From CAVVXN01 sp963772585 (GTDB lineage: Bacteria; Planctomycetota; PLA2; JAEUHO01): DNA of 64,000 bases. A model generated the notes under the pieces. It saw nothing but the letters and a program-made list of their open reading frames with translations. It was not told the DNA's origin and did not search any database. The stretch is taken from assembly GCA_963772585.1 (NCBI GenBank), contig CAVYXV010000009.1, positions 124,001 through 188,000 on the forward strand, in the 5' to 3' direction. Below, piece by piece: positions 1 through 8,407 of the stretch. Position 1 is the stretch's first letter; every line of letters starts with the position of its first letter. Both the position numbers and the translations under genes were made by a program.

Positions 1-807
1 GTGGCCCGCGTGCGGGTCGCGAAGACGTCGAACAACATCAACCACGAAAACGCGATCCGGCGCATCGCCGTGCAGCACAACGTGCAGGGTCGCTCCCTCG
101 GCGAGGTCGCGGCGGACGTGGATCGCGTGCTCGACGGCATCCGCCGGGATCTTCCGGCGGGGTACGCGATCCGGATCGGGGGGCAGTTCGAGGCGCAGGA
201 ATCGGCTACCCAGGTGATGGGGTGGCTGGGACTCGTTTCGTTCGTGGTGATCTTCCTCGTGCTCGCGGGCCACTTCCGATCGACGAACATGGCGCTGCAG
301 ACGCTCCTCGGCATCCCCATGGCGTTCCTCGGCGCGATCGCGATGATCTACCTCACCGAGCAGAACCTCTCGGTGGCGACCCTCGTGGGGCTGGTGGCGC
401 TCGCTGGAATCGCGGCGAGGAACAACCTGCTGCTTCGCGACCACTACCTCCACCTGATGCGGGAGGAGGGGATGCCGTTCTCGAAGGCCATGATCGTGCA
501 GGCCGGGCGCGAGCGGATCGTCCCGGTGCTGATGACCGCCTTGACGAGCGGCATCGCCCTGATCCCGATCGTGCTGTCGCCCGGCGAGGCCGGCCGGGAA
601 CTGCTCTACCCCGTCGCCAGCGTCATTGCGGGAGGGCTCGTCACGAGCACCCTGTTGGACGTGCTGGTGACACCGGCCGCGTTCCATCTCTTCGGACGCC
701 GACCCGCCGAAGCGCACGCTCGGCGGGAGAGCGCCGCCGACGAGGCGGTCGAACGGTTGGCCCGATCCTTCGAAACGACTCCCTCGTCGAAAGGACAGGA
801 CGCATGA
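1..807 (+). CDS. Heavy-metal efflux RND pump (CusA/CzcA type), C-terminal part only
   Basis: Inner-membrane resistance-nodulation-division transporter that exports metal cations by proton antiport with a periplasmic adaptor and an outer-membrane channel. The gene is cut by the window edge, so only the last ~268 of about 1,050 residues are visible and the GTG at base 1 need not be a start. The visible part covers the end of the second porter region (residues 1-70) and the last transmembrane bundle. The stretch 'DHYLHLMREEG', then 'ERIVPVLMTALTSGIALIP', then 'LLYPVASVIAGGL' and 'TPAAFHLFG', follow the CusA/CzcA C-terminal pattern closely. The stop overlaps the start of the next lipoprotein gene (ATGA), which implies translational coupling. 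The metal specificity (Cu/Ag or Co/Zn/Cd) cannot be decided because the selective helices lie outside the window. Confidence 0.9.
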   Translation: MARVRVAKTSNNINHENAIRRIAVQHNVQGRSLGEVAADVDRVLDGIRRDLPAGYAIRIGGQFEAQESATQVMGWLGLVSFVVIFLVLAGHFRSTNMALQTLLGIPMAFLGAIAMIYLTEQNLSVATLVGLVALAGIAARNNLLLRDHYLHLMREEGMPFSKAMIVQAGRERIVPVLMTALTSGIALIPIVLSPGEAGRELLYPVASVIAGGLVTSTLLDVLVTPAAFHLFGRRPAEAHARRESAADEAVERLARSFETTPSSKGQDA

Positions 808-1292
808 CGACGCTTCGATATCTCGGGCTCGCAGGCCTGCTGGCGGCGACTGCCCTGTTCGCCGCGTGCGGCGGCGATCGCCCCTCCAGCCCGGCCGGGG
901 AGGGGGGAGGGGAGGGCCACGAAGAGGCCGCCCACGACGACGGGGCCCACGACCACGCGGTGGGGCCGCACGGGGGCGCGATGGTGGTTCTCGGCGACCA
1001 CGAGGTCCACCTGGAGGCGCTCCACCACGAGGCCGAGCACGCCGTCGAGGTGTACGCCTACGACGCCGACCTCGGGCCGTTGGCGTTCGACGCGGCGCCG
1101 ATGCTGAAGGTGGCCGGCCCCGGGGGTCAGGTATCCCTGACCGGAACGGCCGTGGACGGCGGTGGCTGGCGGTTCGAGGACGACGCGCTCGCGTCGGAGC
1201 CGGAACGCGCGCGGTTCCAGATCCGGATCGGCGGCATGACCTTCGTGCCCGACCTGCCCGCGCACGCGCACGGCGAGGACGAGTACGACTGA
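804..1292 (+). CDS. His-rich lipoprotein coupled to the RND pump
   Basis: 162-residue predicted lipoprotein. The signal peptide ends in a lipobox (LFAAC, lipidated Cys about residue 22). A linker rich in Gly, Glu, His and Asp (about residues 28-60, with HDDGAHDHAVGPHGG) precedes a compact beta-rich domain. The ATG overlaps the stop of the RND gene by 4 bases, so the two are almost certainly co-translated. The His/Asp linker resembles metal-binding tails of periplasmic accessory proteins in cation-efflux loci. Inference: it buffers or delivers metal to the pump from the periplasm. I do not recognise a named family for the folded domain. The start is firm because of the overlap and the clean signal peptide. 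Confidence 0.75.
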   Translation: MTTLRYLGLAGLLAATALFAACGGDRPSSPAGEGGGEGHEEAAHDDGAHDHAVGPHGGAMVVLGDHEVHLEALHHEAEHAVEVYAYDADLGPLAFDAAPMLKVAGPGGQVSLTGTAVDGGGWRFEDDALASEPERARFQIRIGGMTFVPDLPAHAHGEDEYD

Positions 1293-1322
1293 CAGCGGCC
1301 CGGGCGGCGGGGAGGTACCCTC

Positions 1323-2066
1323 GTGGACGACTGGTTCTACTACGACGTTCTCCATCGCCTGCACCGCTACTGCAACCCGGTGTCGGACGACGCGGTCGAC
1401 GAACTCGTGACCGTCGTCGCTCCCCGACCGGGGATGCGGGTGCTCGACATCGCGTGCGGGCACGGCGCGCTACTGCTCGCCCTCGCCGAACGGGGGGCGA
1501 TCGGCGTGGGTGTCGATGCCTCGCCGTTCGCGCAAGCGAGGGCGGTCGCGGCGCTGGAGGAGCGGGGCGGCGGTCTCGACGTGACGTTCCGGCACGGGCG
1601 CGGGGAAGCGTTCGCCGCGGAGGAGCCGTTCGACGTGGCGATGTGCATCGGTGCGAGCTGGATCTGGGACGGGTGGGGGGGGACGCTCGATGCGCTGTGC
1701 GGGTTCGTGCGGCCGGGCGGGCTGTTGGTCAGCGGCGAGCCGTACTGGATCCGCGAGCCACCGGCCTCCTACCTGGCGCTCGAGGGACTCCGCGCCGACG
1801 AGTTCCCGTCGTTCGACGAGTACGTGCGAGGGGCGCGCGATCGCGGGTTGGCGCTGGTGTGGATGCGCCGCTCGACCAGCGCGGACTGGGATCGCTACGA
1901 GATGCTCCAGACGGCGTCGCTCGACCACTTCCTCCGCGAGCATCCCGAGCACCCGGATCTCGCGGGCATCCGCGAGCGCTTGGCGCCGTCGAAGGAGGCC
2001 TACCTCGCCTGGGGCAAGGACGGCCTCGGGTTCGCCACGTGGGTGTGGCGCGTGCCTGGCTCGTGA
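1323..2066 (+). CDS. Class I SAM-dependent methyltransferase
   Basis: 247-residue cytoplasmic methyltransferase. The Rossmann core has motif I at about residues 40-50 (VLDIACGHGALL), an acidic residue after strand 2 (VGVDAS) and a motif resembling post-I/II around DVAMCIGAS; a 'FVRPGGLLVSGEPYW' strand matches motif III of small-molecule methyltransferases such as the UbiE/arsenite-type families. The substrate cannot be told from sequence. The GTG start is supported by GGAGGT seven bases upstream. It lies 30 bp after the His-rich lipoprotein on the same strand and ends 7 bp before a convergent membrane-protein gene, so it may be the last gene of the metal-efflux transcript. Confidence 0.8.
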   Translation: MDDWFYYDVLHRLHRYCNPVSDDAVDELVTVVAPRPGMRVLDIACGHGALLLALAERGAIGVGVDASPFAQARAVAALEERGGGLDVTFRHGRGEAFAAEEPFDVAMCIGASWIWDGWGGTLDALCGFVRPGGLLVSGEPYWIREPPASYLALEGLRADEFPSFDEYVRGARDRGLALVWMRRSTSADWDRYEMLQTASLDHFLREHPEHPDLAGIRERLAPSKEAYLAWGKDGLGFATWVWRVPGS

Positions 2067-2073
2067 ACGCGGC

Positions 2074-2787
2074 TCAGTCGCGGGCGCCCAGGAAGAGGAT
2101 CAGCACGTAGTAGAACATGATGGCGACCGACGCGAAGAGGGAGAGGGCGGCGGCGACGTGCCGATCCTCGGGGTAGTGGTGGAGCACGTTGGACGTCTCG
2201 TACAGGATCGAGGCGCCGGCGAGGCCGACCATGCCGATGCTGAACCACGTTCCGAGTTGGAAGCCGAAGAGGACGCCCGCCACGATGGCGACGAGGGCGA
2301 TTACGAAGCCGTAGACGACGACCCCCCGCAGGAAGGAGAAGTCCTGTCCCGTGATGAACACCGTGGCCGTGAGCCCGGCGAAGGCGGCGAGCGTGACGAA
2401 GGCGGCGGATTGGATGACGCCGCCATCCGCGTAGGAGTTCGCCACGAGGAGGAGCGGGAGGAAGATCAGCCCTTCGATGACGACGTAACCTGCGAGGCCG
2501 AGGACCTGCGTCGTGCGGCTGCGGGCTGCGAGGGCCACGCGGCTCATCAGGCCGCCGAGGACGACGAACCCGCCCAGGAAGAGAAGCCAGCGGTACCGTC
2601 CTCCGGCCAGGAACTGGAACATGGCCTCGGGCACGGAGGTCTGGAAGAGGGCGATCTCCAGCAGCACGAAGCCGCCGACCGCAGCGAAGAGCGTGAGGTA
2701 CGTGCGCCGGAGGAACCCCGCGCGGGCGCTCTCCCCGATCCGGAAGACCTCGTCCTGGGAGCGCGCGTAGGGGTTCATGGGGCTCAT
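2074..2787 (-). CDS. Bax inhibitor-1 / YccA family membrane protein
   Basis: 237-residue polytopic inner-membrane protein with about seven hydrophobic segments after a short N-terminal cytoplasmic stretch (residues 1-27). Segment order and the final motif 'NVLHHYPEDRHVAAALSLFASV' followed by a last helix match the TMBIM/BI-1 (YccA, YetJ) family, in which the conserved C-terminal Asp pair is linked to proton-sensitive calcium leak. Those C-terminal acidic residues are partly represented here (PED, and the final RD). Bacterial members also bind FtsH in some species. It is monocistronic, convergent with the methyltransferase and separated by about 400 bp from the next gene. Family assignment is good; the physiological role is not established by the sequence. 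Confidence 0.82.
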   Translation of the reverse strand: MSPMNPYARSQDEVFRIGESARAGFLRRTYLTLFAAVGGFVLLEIALFQTSVPEAMFQFLAGGRYRWLLFLGGFVVLGGLMSRVALAARSRTTQVLGLAGYVVIEGLIFLPLLLVANSYADGGVIQSAAFVTLAAFAGLTATVFITGQDFSFLRGVVVYGFVIALVAIVAGVLFGFQLGTWFSIGMVGLAGASILYETSNVLHHYPEDRHVAAALSLFASVAIMFYYVLILFLGARD

Positions 2788-3183
2788 CCGGGCCTCCTGG
2801 GGACGTCGGGGCGCATGATACGGGGCGGGGCCGGGCCGTCGCGGCGGGGGGGGGCCCGGGCCGCCTTCGTCGTGGTGTTCCGGGGCGGCGGCCTGCTGCT
2901 AGCCGTGCTCTCCCCCTTGAACGGCCGCGCAACGTCGACGCGAGGCAGGGCCGCACGCACCGGCTGGTCGTGGCCGTCATCCGGTGCCTGGTCGTCCCTC
3001 TCGGGACCATCTTCGGCGTGTTGTCGCGGACGGTGCGCACCCGCCCCTTCGTCGGGGTCCTCTGCGGCGACGCGGCGCGCAGCCCATCAGCCGGACGCCT
3101 GGCGCATACGGCCGGCCGGGCGCCGGGGCCGGAGTTTCGGGCTCGTCGGACTGTCGGAGCGCCGGGCTAGCCTCGCGTTCGTC
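2788..3183. other. 396-bp GC-rich divergent spacer
   Basis: Intergenic region between the minus-strand BI-1 gene and the plus-strand HNH gene. It must hold both promoters. I see G/C homopolymer runs (eight consecutive G near 2845-2852) but no convincing ORF, RNA gene or repeat. Confidence 0.5.
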
Positions 3184-4398
3184 ATGGAATTCCGGGTCGA
3201 CAGGCGCACGATCGAGGCCGAACCCGACGAGGAGGCCATCGAGGCCCTGCGCGGGATGCGCGAGGGTTGGCTCGAGCAGACCCTCTCCCTCGCCCGCCTC
3301 CTCCAGCGCATCGACCGCAAGCACGCCTACCGCCTGCACTCCGCGGTGAGCGTGCAGGAACTCGCCGGTCGGATGGGATACGACCGGGAACGGGCCCGCC
3401 TCCACATGCTGCTGGGCTGGGCTCTCGGGGGGGATCCGCGGATCGAGAAGGCCTTGCGCGAGAACACCATGTCCTTCTCGTCCGCCTACGTCGTCGGCGA
3501 GGTCTTCCGCCGCCCGGAGCTGAAGAAGGAAGGCGAGGACTGGTTCGAGATGGCGGATCAGACCCGGGTGTCCGACTTGCGCAGACTCGTGCGTCGGCGC
3601 AAGGAGGAGATCCGGCAGGGGGACCCACTGATCCGAACCCACTCCGCCGAGGTGACCGCGGCGGCGAAGGAGAAGCTCGACCGCTGCCAGGAAGTCGCCT
3701 CGCAGCGCGCGAAGGAGATGCTGACGCAGGGGCAGACCCTGGACGTCGTGGCCACGTCGTATCTCCTGCTGGCCGATCCCCTCTACTCCGCCGAGGGAAT
3801 CCGGCGCATGGAGGACACGGCCCGCAACCTCAGCGGGCGGGGTGTCCCCGAAGCGACCACCCGTGCGGTCCTCTGTCGATCCGGCGGTCTCTGCGAGGTC
3901 GGGCAGTGCGATCGACCCGCGGTCGAGCTGTGCCACATCCGCCCCCACCGAGACGGCAGCCCTCGGGAGAAGGAGGACCTCTTCGGGGGGTGTTACGGTC
4001 ACCACACGACGTTCGACCTCGGGTGGCTGGTGCACGCCGGATGGAGCGCCACGCAGCTGCCCCGTTTCGCCGTCAGCGCCACAGGAGAGATCCTCGAGCC
4101 GAAGCCCCGCCCGTGGCCGCTGGTGCCCGGAGAGGGCCCGGCGTGGTTGCGCAGGGCCCTTCCGCGGGGCGGTCGCCGGGTCCTGAGACGCCTGGCGAAG
4201 GTGCTCGAGGCCGTGGGTGGGCCGGCGCCTCCCGCCGACGGGGGTCGGTCTCCGCCGCCGTCTGACGAGGGAGGCGGTGGGGCGGGTCTCGTCGCGGATC
4301 GCGGGTCGGGGTTCGGCAAGGGGTCTCCCCCCCGCTGTCCCCCGCCCCGGCGGGGACCACCGCGCTCGCGTACGTCGGTCCGGGAGCACCTCCCGTAG
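3184..4398 (+). CDS. HNH-motif nuclease-like protein with low-complexity tail
   Basis: 404-residue protein. The N-terminal two-thirds is helical and charged (about residues 1-220). It is followed by a zinc-stabilised HNH-type module at about residues 235-285: CRSGGLCEVGQC, then ELCHIRPH (first His pair), then CYGHHTTFDLGWL. This resembles the HNH proteins with a DUF222-like N-terminal region that are abundant in high-GC bacteria; their substrates are mostly unknown. The last ~75 residues are Pro/Gly/Arg-rich low complexity and may be disordered or the result of eroded stop codons. ATG 3184 is chosen because coding quality begins there; in-frame sequence upstream is a shadow of other genes. 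The malic enzyme gene starts 9 bp downstream, but functional linkage is unlikely. Confidence 0.7.
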   Translation: MEFRVDRRTIEAEPDEEAIEALRGMREGWLEQTLSLARLLQRIDRKHAYRLHSAVSVQELAGRMGYDRERARLHMLLGWALGGDPRIEKALRENTMSFSSAYVVGEVFRRPELKKEGEDWFEMADQTRVSDLRRLVRRRKEEIRQGDPLIRTHSAEVTAAAKEKLDRCQEVASQRAKEMLTQGQTLDVVATSYLLLADPLYSAEGIRRMEDTARNLSGRGVPEATTRAVLCRSGGLCEVGQCDRPAVELCHIRPHRDGSPREKEDLFGGCYGHHTTFDLGWLVHAGWSATQLPRFAVSATGEILEPKPRPWPLVPGEGPAWLRRALPRGGRRVLRRLAKVLEAVGGPAPPADGGRSPPPSDEGGGGAGLVADRGSGFGKGSPPRCPPPRRGPPRSRTSVREHLP

Positions 4399-4407
4399 GC
4401 TGTCGGG

Positions 4408-6030
4408 ATGCTTGAAGATCCCATGCCCGGCTACCGGTGGGGATACGACCTCGACGGGGGGCGTGTGCTCGAAGTCTCCGTGCGCGGTGAGCGGTTGATC
4501 GAGCGGGCCATGTTCAACAAGGGCACCGCCTTCTCCATGGAGGAGCGGGATGCCCTCGACCTCCACGGCCTGCTGCCCCCGCGCGTGGTGACGCTCGCGC
4601 AGCAGGTCGAACGGGTTCGGTGGACCTACGACCACCAGGAGAGCGACCTCGAGCGCTATCTCCACATGATGGGCGTCCTCGATCGCAACGAGACGCTGTT
4701 CTACCGGATGCTGGCGGACCATTTCGGAGCTCTGCTTCCCATCGTCTACACGCCGACAGTCGGTCTCGCCTGCCAGCACTTCGGCCGGATCTACCGGCGC
4801 ACGCGGGGCCTGTACTTGCGGCCCGAGGACCATGGCCGCATGGACGCCATCCTCGGCCGCTGGCGCTTTCCCAACGTCCGCGTGATCGTCGTCACGGACG
4901 GAGAGCGCGTCCTGGGGCTCGGCGACCTGGGCGCCGGCGGCATGGGCATCGCGATCGGAAAGTGTTCATTGTACGTGGCCGCGGCCGGGATCCACCCCGC
5001 CCACGTGCTCCCGGTCTGCCTGGACGTGGGCACGGAGAACACCGCACTGCGGGGTGACCCTCTCTATCTCGGTGTGGACCGCCCCCGTCTTCGCGGCCCG
5101 GCCTACGACGAATTCGTCGACGCCTTCCTTGACGCCGTGGCCCGGAGGTTTCCGGCCGCGATGGTCCAGTTCGAAGACTTCGCCTCGCCGGTCGCGATGC
5201 ACCTGCTCCGACGTCATCGGGACCGACTGTGCTGCTTCAACGACGACATCCAAGGTACCGGCGCGGTCACGAGGGCCGTGGTGGTCGCGGCCCAGCGGGA
5301 CACGGGCCGCTGCCTGCAGGATCTCCGTGTCGTCGTCGCTGGCGCAGGCAGCGCGGGAATCGGCATCGCCCGCGCCCTCGCCGGCGCCGAAGTCTGGGTC
5401 GTGGACGATCGCGGGCTGCTGACTCCCGGACGCCCGGATCTCGGCCCGGTCCAGCGTTCTGTCGCGCGCGACGAAGAGGCGGCCGGTCTGGCGGACATCG
5501 TGCGGCGCGTCCGTCCGCACGTCCTCGTCGGTGTCACGGGGGTCCCGGGGCTGTTCACACGCGAGATGATCCAGGCCATGGAGGGCCCGAGGCCGCTCGT
5601 GCTCCCGCTCTCCAACCCGACATCCATGGCGGAGTGCACGCCCGGCCAGGTCCGGGAGTGGAGCGGGGGCCTCGCGCAGGTCGCCACCGGCAGTCCCTTC
5701 CCCGCCACCGCGCAATGCAACAACGCATACGTCTTCCCGGGCGTAGGGCTCGGGGTGATGATCGCCGAGGCCTCGCGGGTGACGAACGGCATGCTCGGCG
5801 CCGCCGCCGACGCGTTGGCCGCGGTCGCGCCCCCGGCGGCCCTGCTGCCCCCCCTGGCCCGCATCCGCGACGTCTCGCGGGCCGTCGCCCTCGCCGTCGC
5901 CCGTCGGGCTCTGGAAGAGGGCGTGGCGAGGGTCGCGCCGGACGCCGATCTTGAGGCCGCGCTGGCCGCCCGCGTGTGGGACCCGACCTACGTGCCCTAC
6001 CGGGCGGTGGGACCGGCGCGGGCATCGTAG
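4408..6030 (+). CDS. NAD(P)-dependent malic enzyme
   Basis: 540 residues, the normal length for the large (MaeA/SfcA-like) malic enzymes that oxidatively decarboxylate L-malate to pyruvate and CO2. Signature elements are present in order: PIVYTPTVG with the catalytic Tyr (about residue 115), LGLGDLGAGGMGIAIGK carrying the catalytic Lys (about 185), VQFEDFASP and CFNDDIQGTGAV with metal-binding Glu/Asp (about 255-285), the Rossmann loop GAGSAGIGIARA (about 312), and SNPTSMAECTP (about 405). Cofactor preference is not clear from the nucleotide-binding loop. The C-terminus is regular. It supplies pyruvate to central metabolism, a plausible tie to the 2-oxoacid dehydrogenase operon 5 kb away, though the two are not co-transcribed. 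Confidence 0.93.
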   Translation: MLEDPMPGYRWGYDLDGGRVLEVSVRGERLIERAMFNKGTAFSMEERDALDLHGLLPPRVVTLAQQVERVRWTYDHQESDLERYLHMMGVLDRNETLFYRMLADHFGALLPIVYTPTVGLACQHFGRIYRRTRGLYLRPEDHGRMDAILGRWRFPNVRVIVVTDGERVLGLGDLGAGGMGIAIGKCSLYVAAAGIHPAHVLPVCLDVGTENTALRGDPLYLGVDRPRLRGPAYDEFVDAFLDAVARRFPAAMVQFEDFASPVAMHLLRRHRDRLCCFNDDIQGTGAVTRAVVVAAQRDTGRCLQDLRVVVAGAGSAGIGIARALAGAEVWVVDDRGLLTPGRPDLGPVQRSVARDEEAAGLADIVRRVRPHVLVGVTGVPGLFTREMIQAMEGPRPLVLPLSNPTSMAECTPGQVREWSGGLAQVATGSPFPATAQCNNAYVFPGVGLGVMIAEASRVTNGMLGAAADALAAVAPPAALLPPLARIRDVSRAVALAVARRALEEGVARVAPDADLEAALAARVWDPTYVPYRAVGPARAS

Positions 6031-6040
6031 GCTCTCGCGG

Positions 6041-6967
6041 ATGGATGCCGACGCTCCTGTCGTCCGAGCCCGGTCCCTCACCCGTCGCTACGGCCGACTG
6101 GTGGCGGTCGACGGCATCGACTTCGACGTCGCCAAGGGCGAGTGCGTAGGGTTCCTGGGTCCGAACGGGGCGGGCAAGACGACTACCGTGCGCATGGTCT
6201 CGGCCTTCACCCCGATCGATGAAGGATCGGTCACGGTGTTCGGACTCGATGTCGCCAGCCACCCGCGCGACGTCAAGCGCCGGTTGGGCGTGTGTCCTCA
6301 GGAGGACAACCTCGACCCCGACCTCCGCGTCGAGAGGAACCTCCTCGTGTTCGCACGATACTTCGACCTGCCACGCACCCAGGCCCGCGAGCGGTCGAGG
6401 GCGTTGTTGCGCATGATGCAACTCGAGGAGAAGCGCGACGCGCGCGTCTCCGACCTATCCGGCGGGATGAAGCGACGGCTGGTCCTGGCCCGTGCCCTTC
6501 TCAACGACCCGGCGCTTCTCCTTCTCGACGAGCCGACGACCGGCCTCGACCCGCAGGCCCGTCACATGATCTGGCAGCGTGTCCGGCATCTGAAGGAGGC
6601 GGGCACCACGATCGTCCTGACGACGCACTACATGGAAGAGGCTTCGACACTCTGCGACCGGGTCGTCCTCATGGACCGTGGGAAGATCCTCCTGGAGGGA
6701 CGTCCCGTCGATTTGATCGCCAACGAGGTGGGCGCGGAGGTCATGGAGATCTGGAACCACGACGCGGCGGTGCTGGCCTGGGTCCGCGAGCACGCCTGGC
6801 CGCACGAGACCCACGATGGACACCTCTACATCTACCTGCCCGCCAGCAGCGACGGCGGAAGGGAGTTCGGACACCGGTTTCCCCACCAGGAACGATCGCT
6901 TCGCCCGGCGTCGCTCGAGGACGTGTTCCTTCGCCGGGCGGGCCGGGCGCTGCGCGACGGGGGATGA
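6041..6967 (+). CDS. ABC-2 exporter ATPase (NodI-like)
   Basis: 308-residue ATP-binding subunit. Walker A GPNGAGKTTT lies at about residues 39-48, the Q-loop VCPQEDNLDPDL near 86, the ABC signature LSGGMKRRL near 138 and Walker B LLLLDEPTTGLDP near 158, followed by the switch His (TTHYME). The order, length and C-terminal ~90-residue extension match the NodI/DrrA group, which pairs with a single six-helix permease to export lipids, polysaccharides or drugs. The cognate permease gene starts 12 bp downstream. ATG 6041 was chosen because it lies immediately before the first conserved strand; it begins 10 bp after malic enzyme. Substrate unknown. Confidence 0.9.
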   Translation: MDADAPVVRARSLTRRYGRLVAVDGIDFDVAKGECVGFLGPNGAGKTTTVRMVSAFTPIDEGSVTVFGLDVASHPRDVKRRLGVCPQEDNLDPDLRVERNLLVFARYFDLPRTQARERSRALLRMMQLEEKRDARVSDLSGGMKRRLVLARALLNDPALLLLDEPTTGLDPQARHMIWQRVRHLKEAGTTIVLTTHYMEEASTLCDRVVLMDRGKILLEGRPVDLIANEVGAEVMEIWNHDAAVLAWVREHAWPHETHDGHLYIYLPASSDGGREFGHRFPHQERSLRPASLEDVFLRRAGRALRDGG

Positions 6968-6979
6968 CGCCGGAGGGCC

Positions 6980-7768
6980 ATGAAGGAAGCTCTGGCCAAC
7001 GTCTCGAGCCTCGCCTGGAAGGTCTGGCATCGTGACTTCGACGTCTATCGGACCACGTGGAAGACGAACCTCCTTCCCCCGCTGCTGGAACCCATCTTCT
7101 ACGTGCTTGCCTTCGGCCTTGGCCTCGGCTCCCTCATCGGCCAACTGACGTATCAAGGCCGTGAGATCGCCTACCTTCCGTTCATGGCGCCGGGCGTCGT
7201 CTCCGTCGCCATCATGTTCTGGGCCTACTTCGAGAACACCTACGCTTCGTACATCCGGATGTACTACCAGAGGACGTTCGACGCGATGATCTCGACGCCG
7301 CTGCTCGTCGAGGACGTCATCGTGGGAGAAATCCTGTGGGGAGCCACGAAGAGCCTGTTGGCGGCCGGCCTGATGCTGATCGTGCTGTCGTGCTTCGGCC
7401 TGGTGGCGTGGCCAACGGGGCTGCTCGTCCTTCCGATCGCCGTCGTGGGCGGACTGCTCTTCGCTTCCCTCGGACTCCTCACCACCGCTCTCGTACCGAA
7501 CATCGACTCCTTCAACCTCCCCATCTTCGTCGTGATCTTCCCGATGTTCATGTTCAGCGGCACGTTCTTTCCCGTGGACATCCTGCCTGGCTGGGCGTCC
7601 GCGATCGCATGGGCCCTGCCCCTCACCCACGTGTCGCTGCTCGTCCGCGCCTCGTTCCTCGGGTGGTTCCCGCCGAACTGGCCGTGGAGCATCCTCTATC
7701 TCGGCGCCGCGGCGGCGCTTGCCTTCGTCGTCGCGCTGATGCGAATGAAGCGGCGACTCGTGGATTGA
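6980..7768 (+). CDS. ABC-2 type permease (NodJ-like)
   Basis: 262-residue membrane subunit with six hydrophobic segments. Its topology and motifs match NodJ/ABC-2 permeases: an amphipathic N-terminus (KVWHRDFDVYRTTWKTNLL), a cytoplasmic 'YYQRTFDAMISTPLLVEDVI' coupling-helix region at about residues 95-115, and 'FPMFMFSGTFFPVDILP' near 195, a hallmark of the family. It forms the transporter with the ATPase encoded 12 bp upstream. The next gene, a SixA-like phosphatase, starts 12 bp downstream, so the three may be one transcript. Cargo cannot be inferred. Confidence 0.9.
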   Translation: MKEALANVSSLAWKVWHRDFDVYRTTWKTNLLPPLLEPIFYVLAFGLGLGSLIGQLTYQGREIAYLPFMAPGVVSVAIMFWAYFENTYASYIRMYYQRTFDAMISTPLLVEDVIVGEILWGATKSLLAAGLMLIVLSCFGLVAWPTGLLVLPIAVVGGLLFASLGLLTTALVPNIDSFNLPIFVVIFPMFMFSGTFFPVDILPGWASAIAWALPLTHVSLLVRASFLGWFPPNWPWSILYLGAAAALAFVVALMRMKRRLVD

Positions 7769-7780
7769 CCCGGAGGCCCC

Positions 7781-8302
7781 ATGGCCGAGCGCGAACTGTG
7801 GCTGCTGAGACACGCGAAGTCCTCCCACCGGGGGGACGCGCCGAGTGACTTCGACCGTCCCCTGGCCCGTCGGGGCCGCGAGGACGCCCCGCGCCTCGGT
7901 GCCTGGATGGTGGCCGAGGGACTCGTACCGGATCTCGTCGTGGCCTCCCCCGCGCGCCGGGTCCGCGAGACGATGGACGGGGTGGTGACGCCGTGGGGGG
8001 AGGGACGACTGGTCCGGCCCATCCGATGGGAGCCACGCGTCTACGGCGCTCGCGTGGAGGACCTCCTCGCTGTCCTTCGCGACCTGCCCGGAGAGGCCGT
8101 CCGGGTGCTGCTCGCGGGGCATAATCCCGGGCTCGAAGACCTGCTCGATCGACTGCTGGGGGCGTCGGCGCCCACCACGCGGAGCGGTAAGGAGGTGACC
8201 ACTTGCGGGTTCTTTCGCCTCGTGGCGCCCGCGGCCACATGGGTCGAGTTCATAGGTCGGAAGACCCGGCTCGCCGCCTTCTGGCGGCCGCGGGACCGCT
8301 AA
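7781..8302 (+). CDS. SixA-like phosphohistidine phosphatase
   Basis: 173-residue member of the histidine phosphatase (phosphoglycerate-mutase-like) superfamily. The N-terminal LLRHAKS (about residues 6-12) carries the catalytic His and Arg, and 'DRPLARRGREDA' follows as in SixA. The second catalytic His is in 'LLAGHNPGLEDLL' (about residue 112). E. coli SixA dephosphorylates histidine-phosphotransfer proteins of the PTS/phosphorelay type; in other bacteria SixA-like enzymes have unknown phosphohistidine targets. The gene is the third of a tight same-strand run (ABC ATPase, permease, phosphatase) with 12-bp spacings. A strong GC hairpin about 40 bp after the stop may terminate the run. Confidence 0.82.
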   Translation: MAERELWLLRHAKSSHRGDAPSDFDRPLARRGREDAPRLGAWMVAEGLVPDLVVASPARRVRETMDGVVTPWGEGRLVRPIRWEPRVYGARVEDLLAVLRDLPGEAVRVLLAGHNPGLEDLLDRLLGASAPTTRSGKEVTTCGFFRLVAPAATWVEFIGRKTRLAAFWRPRDR

Positions 8303-8338
8303 CCGTCGCCGTGCGCCTGCGCTCGGGGTCGACTCCCT

Positions 8339-8380
8339 GCCGCCGCCCAGCTCCCGGGAGCAGTAGCCCCTGGCGGCGGC
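8339..8380 (+). terminator. GC-rich stem-loop, possible terminator
   Basis: GCCGCCGCC at 8339-8347 pairs perfectly with GGCGGCGGC at 8372-8380. The loop itself contains the perfect 10-bp palindrome CTCCCGGGAG (8351-8360). There is no T tract, so classic intrinsic termination is uncertain. The position between SixA and the kelch lipoprotein gene suits a transcript end. Confidence 0.35.
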
Positions 8381-8407
8381 CCGGGGTTTGCGGATACGCT
8401 TCGCACT

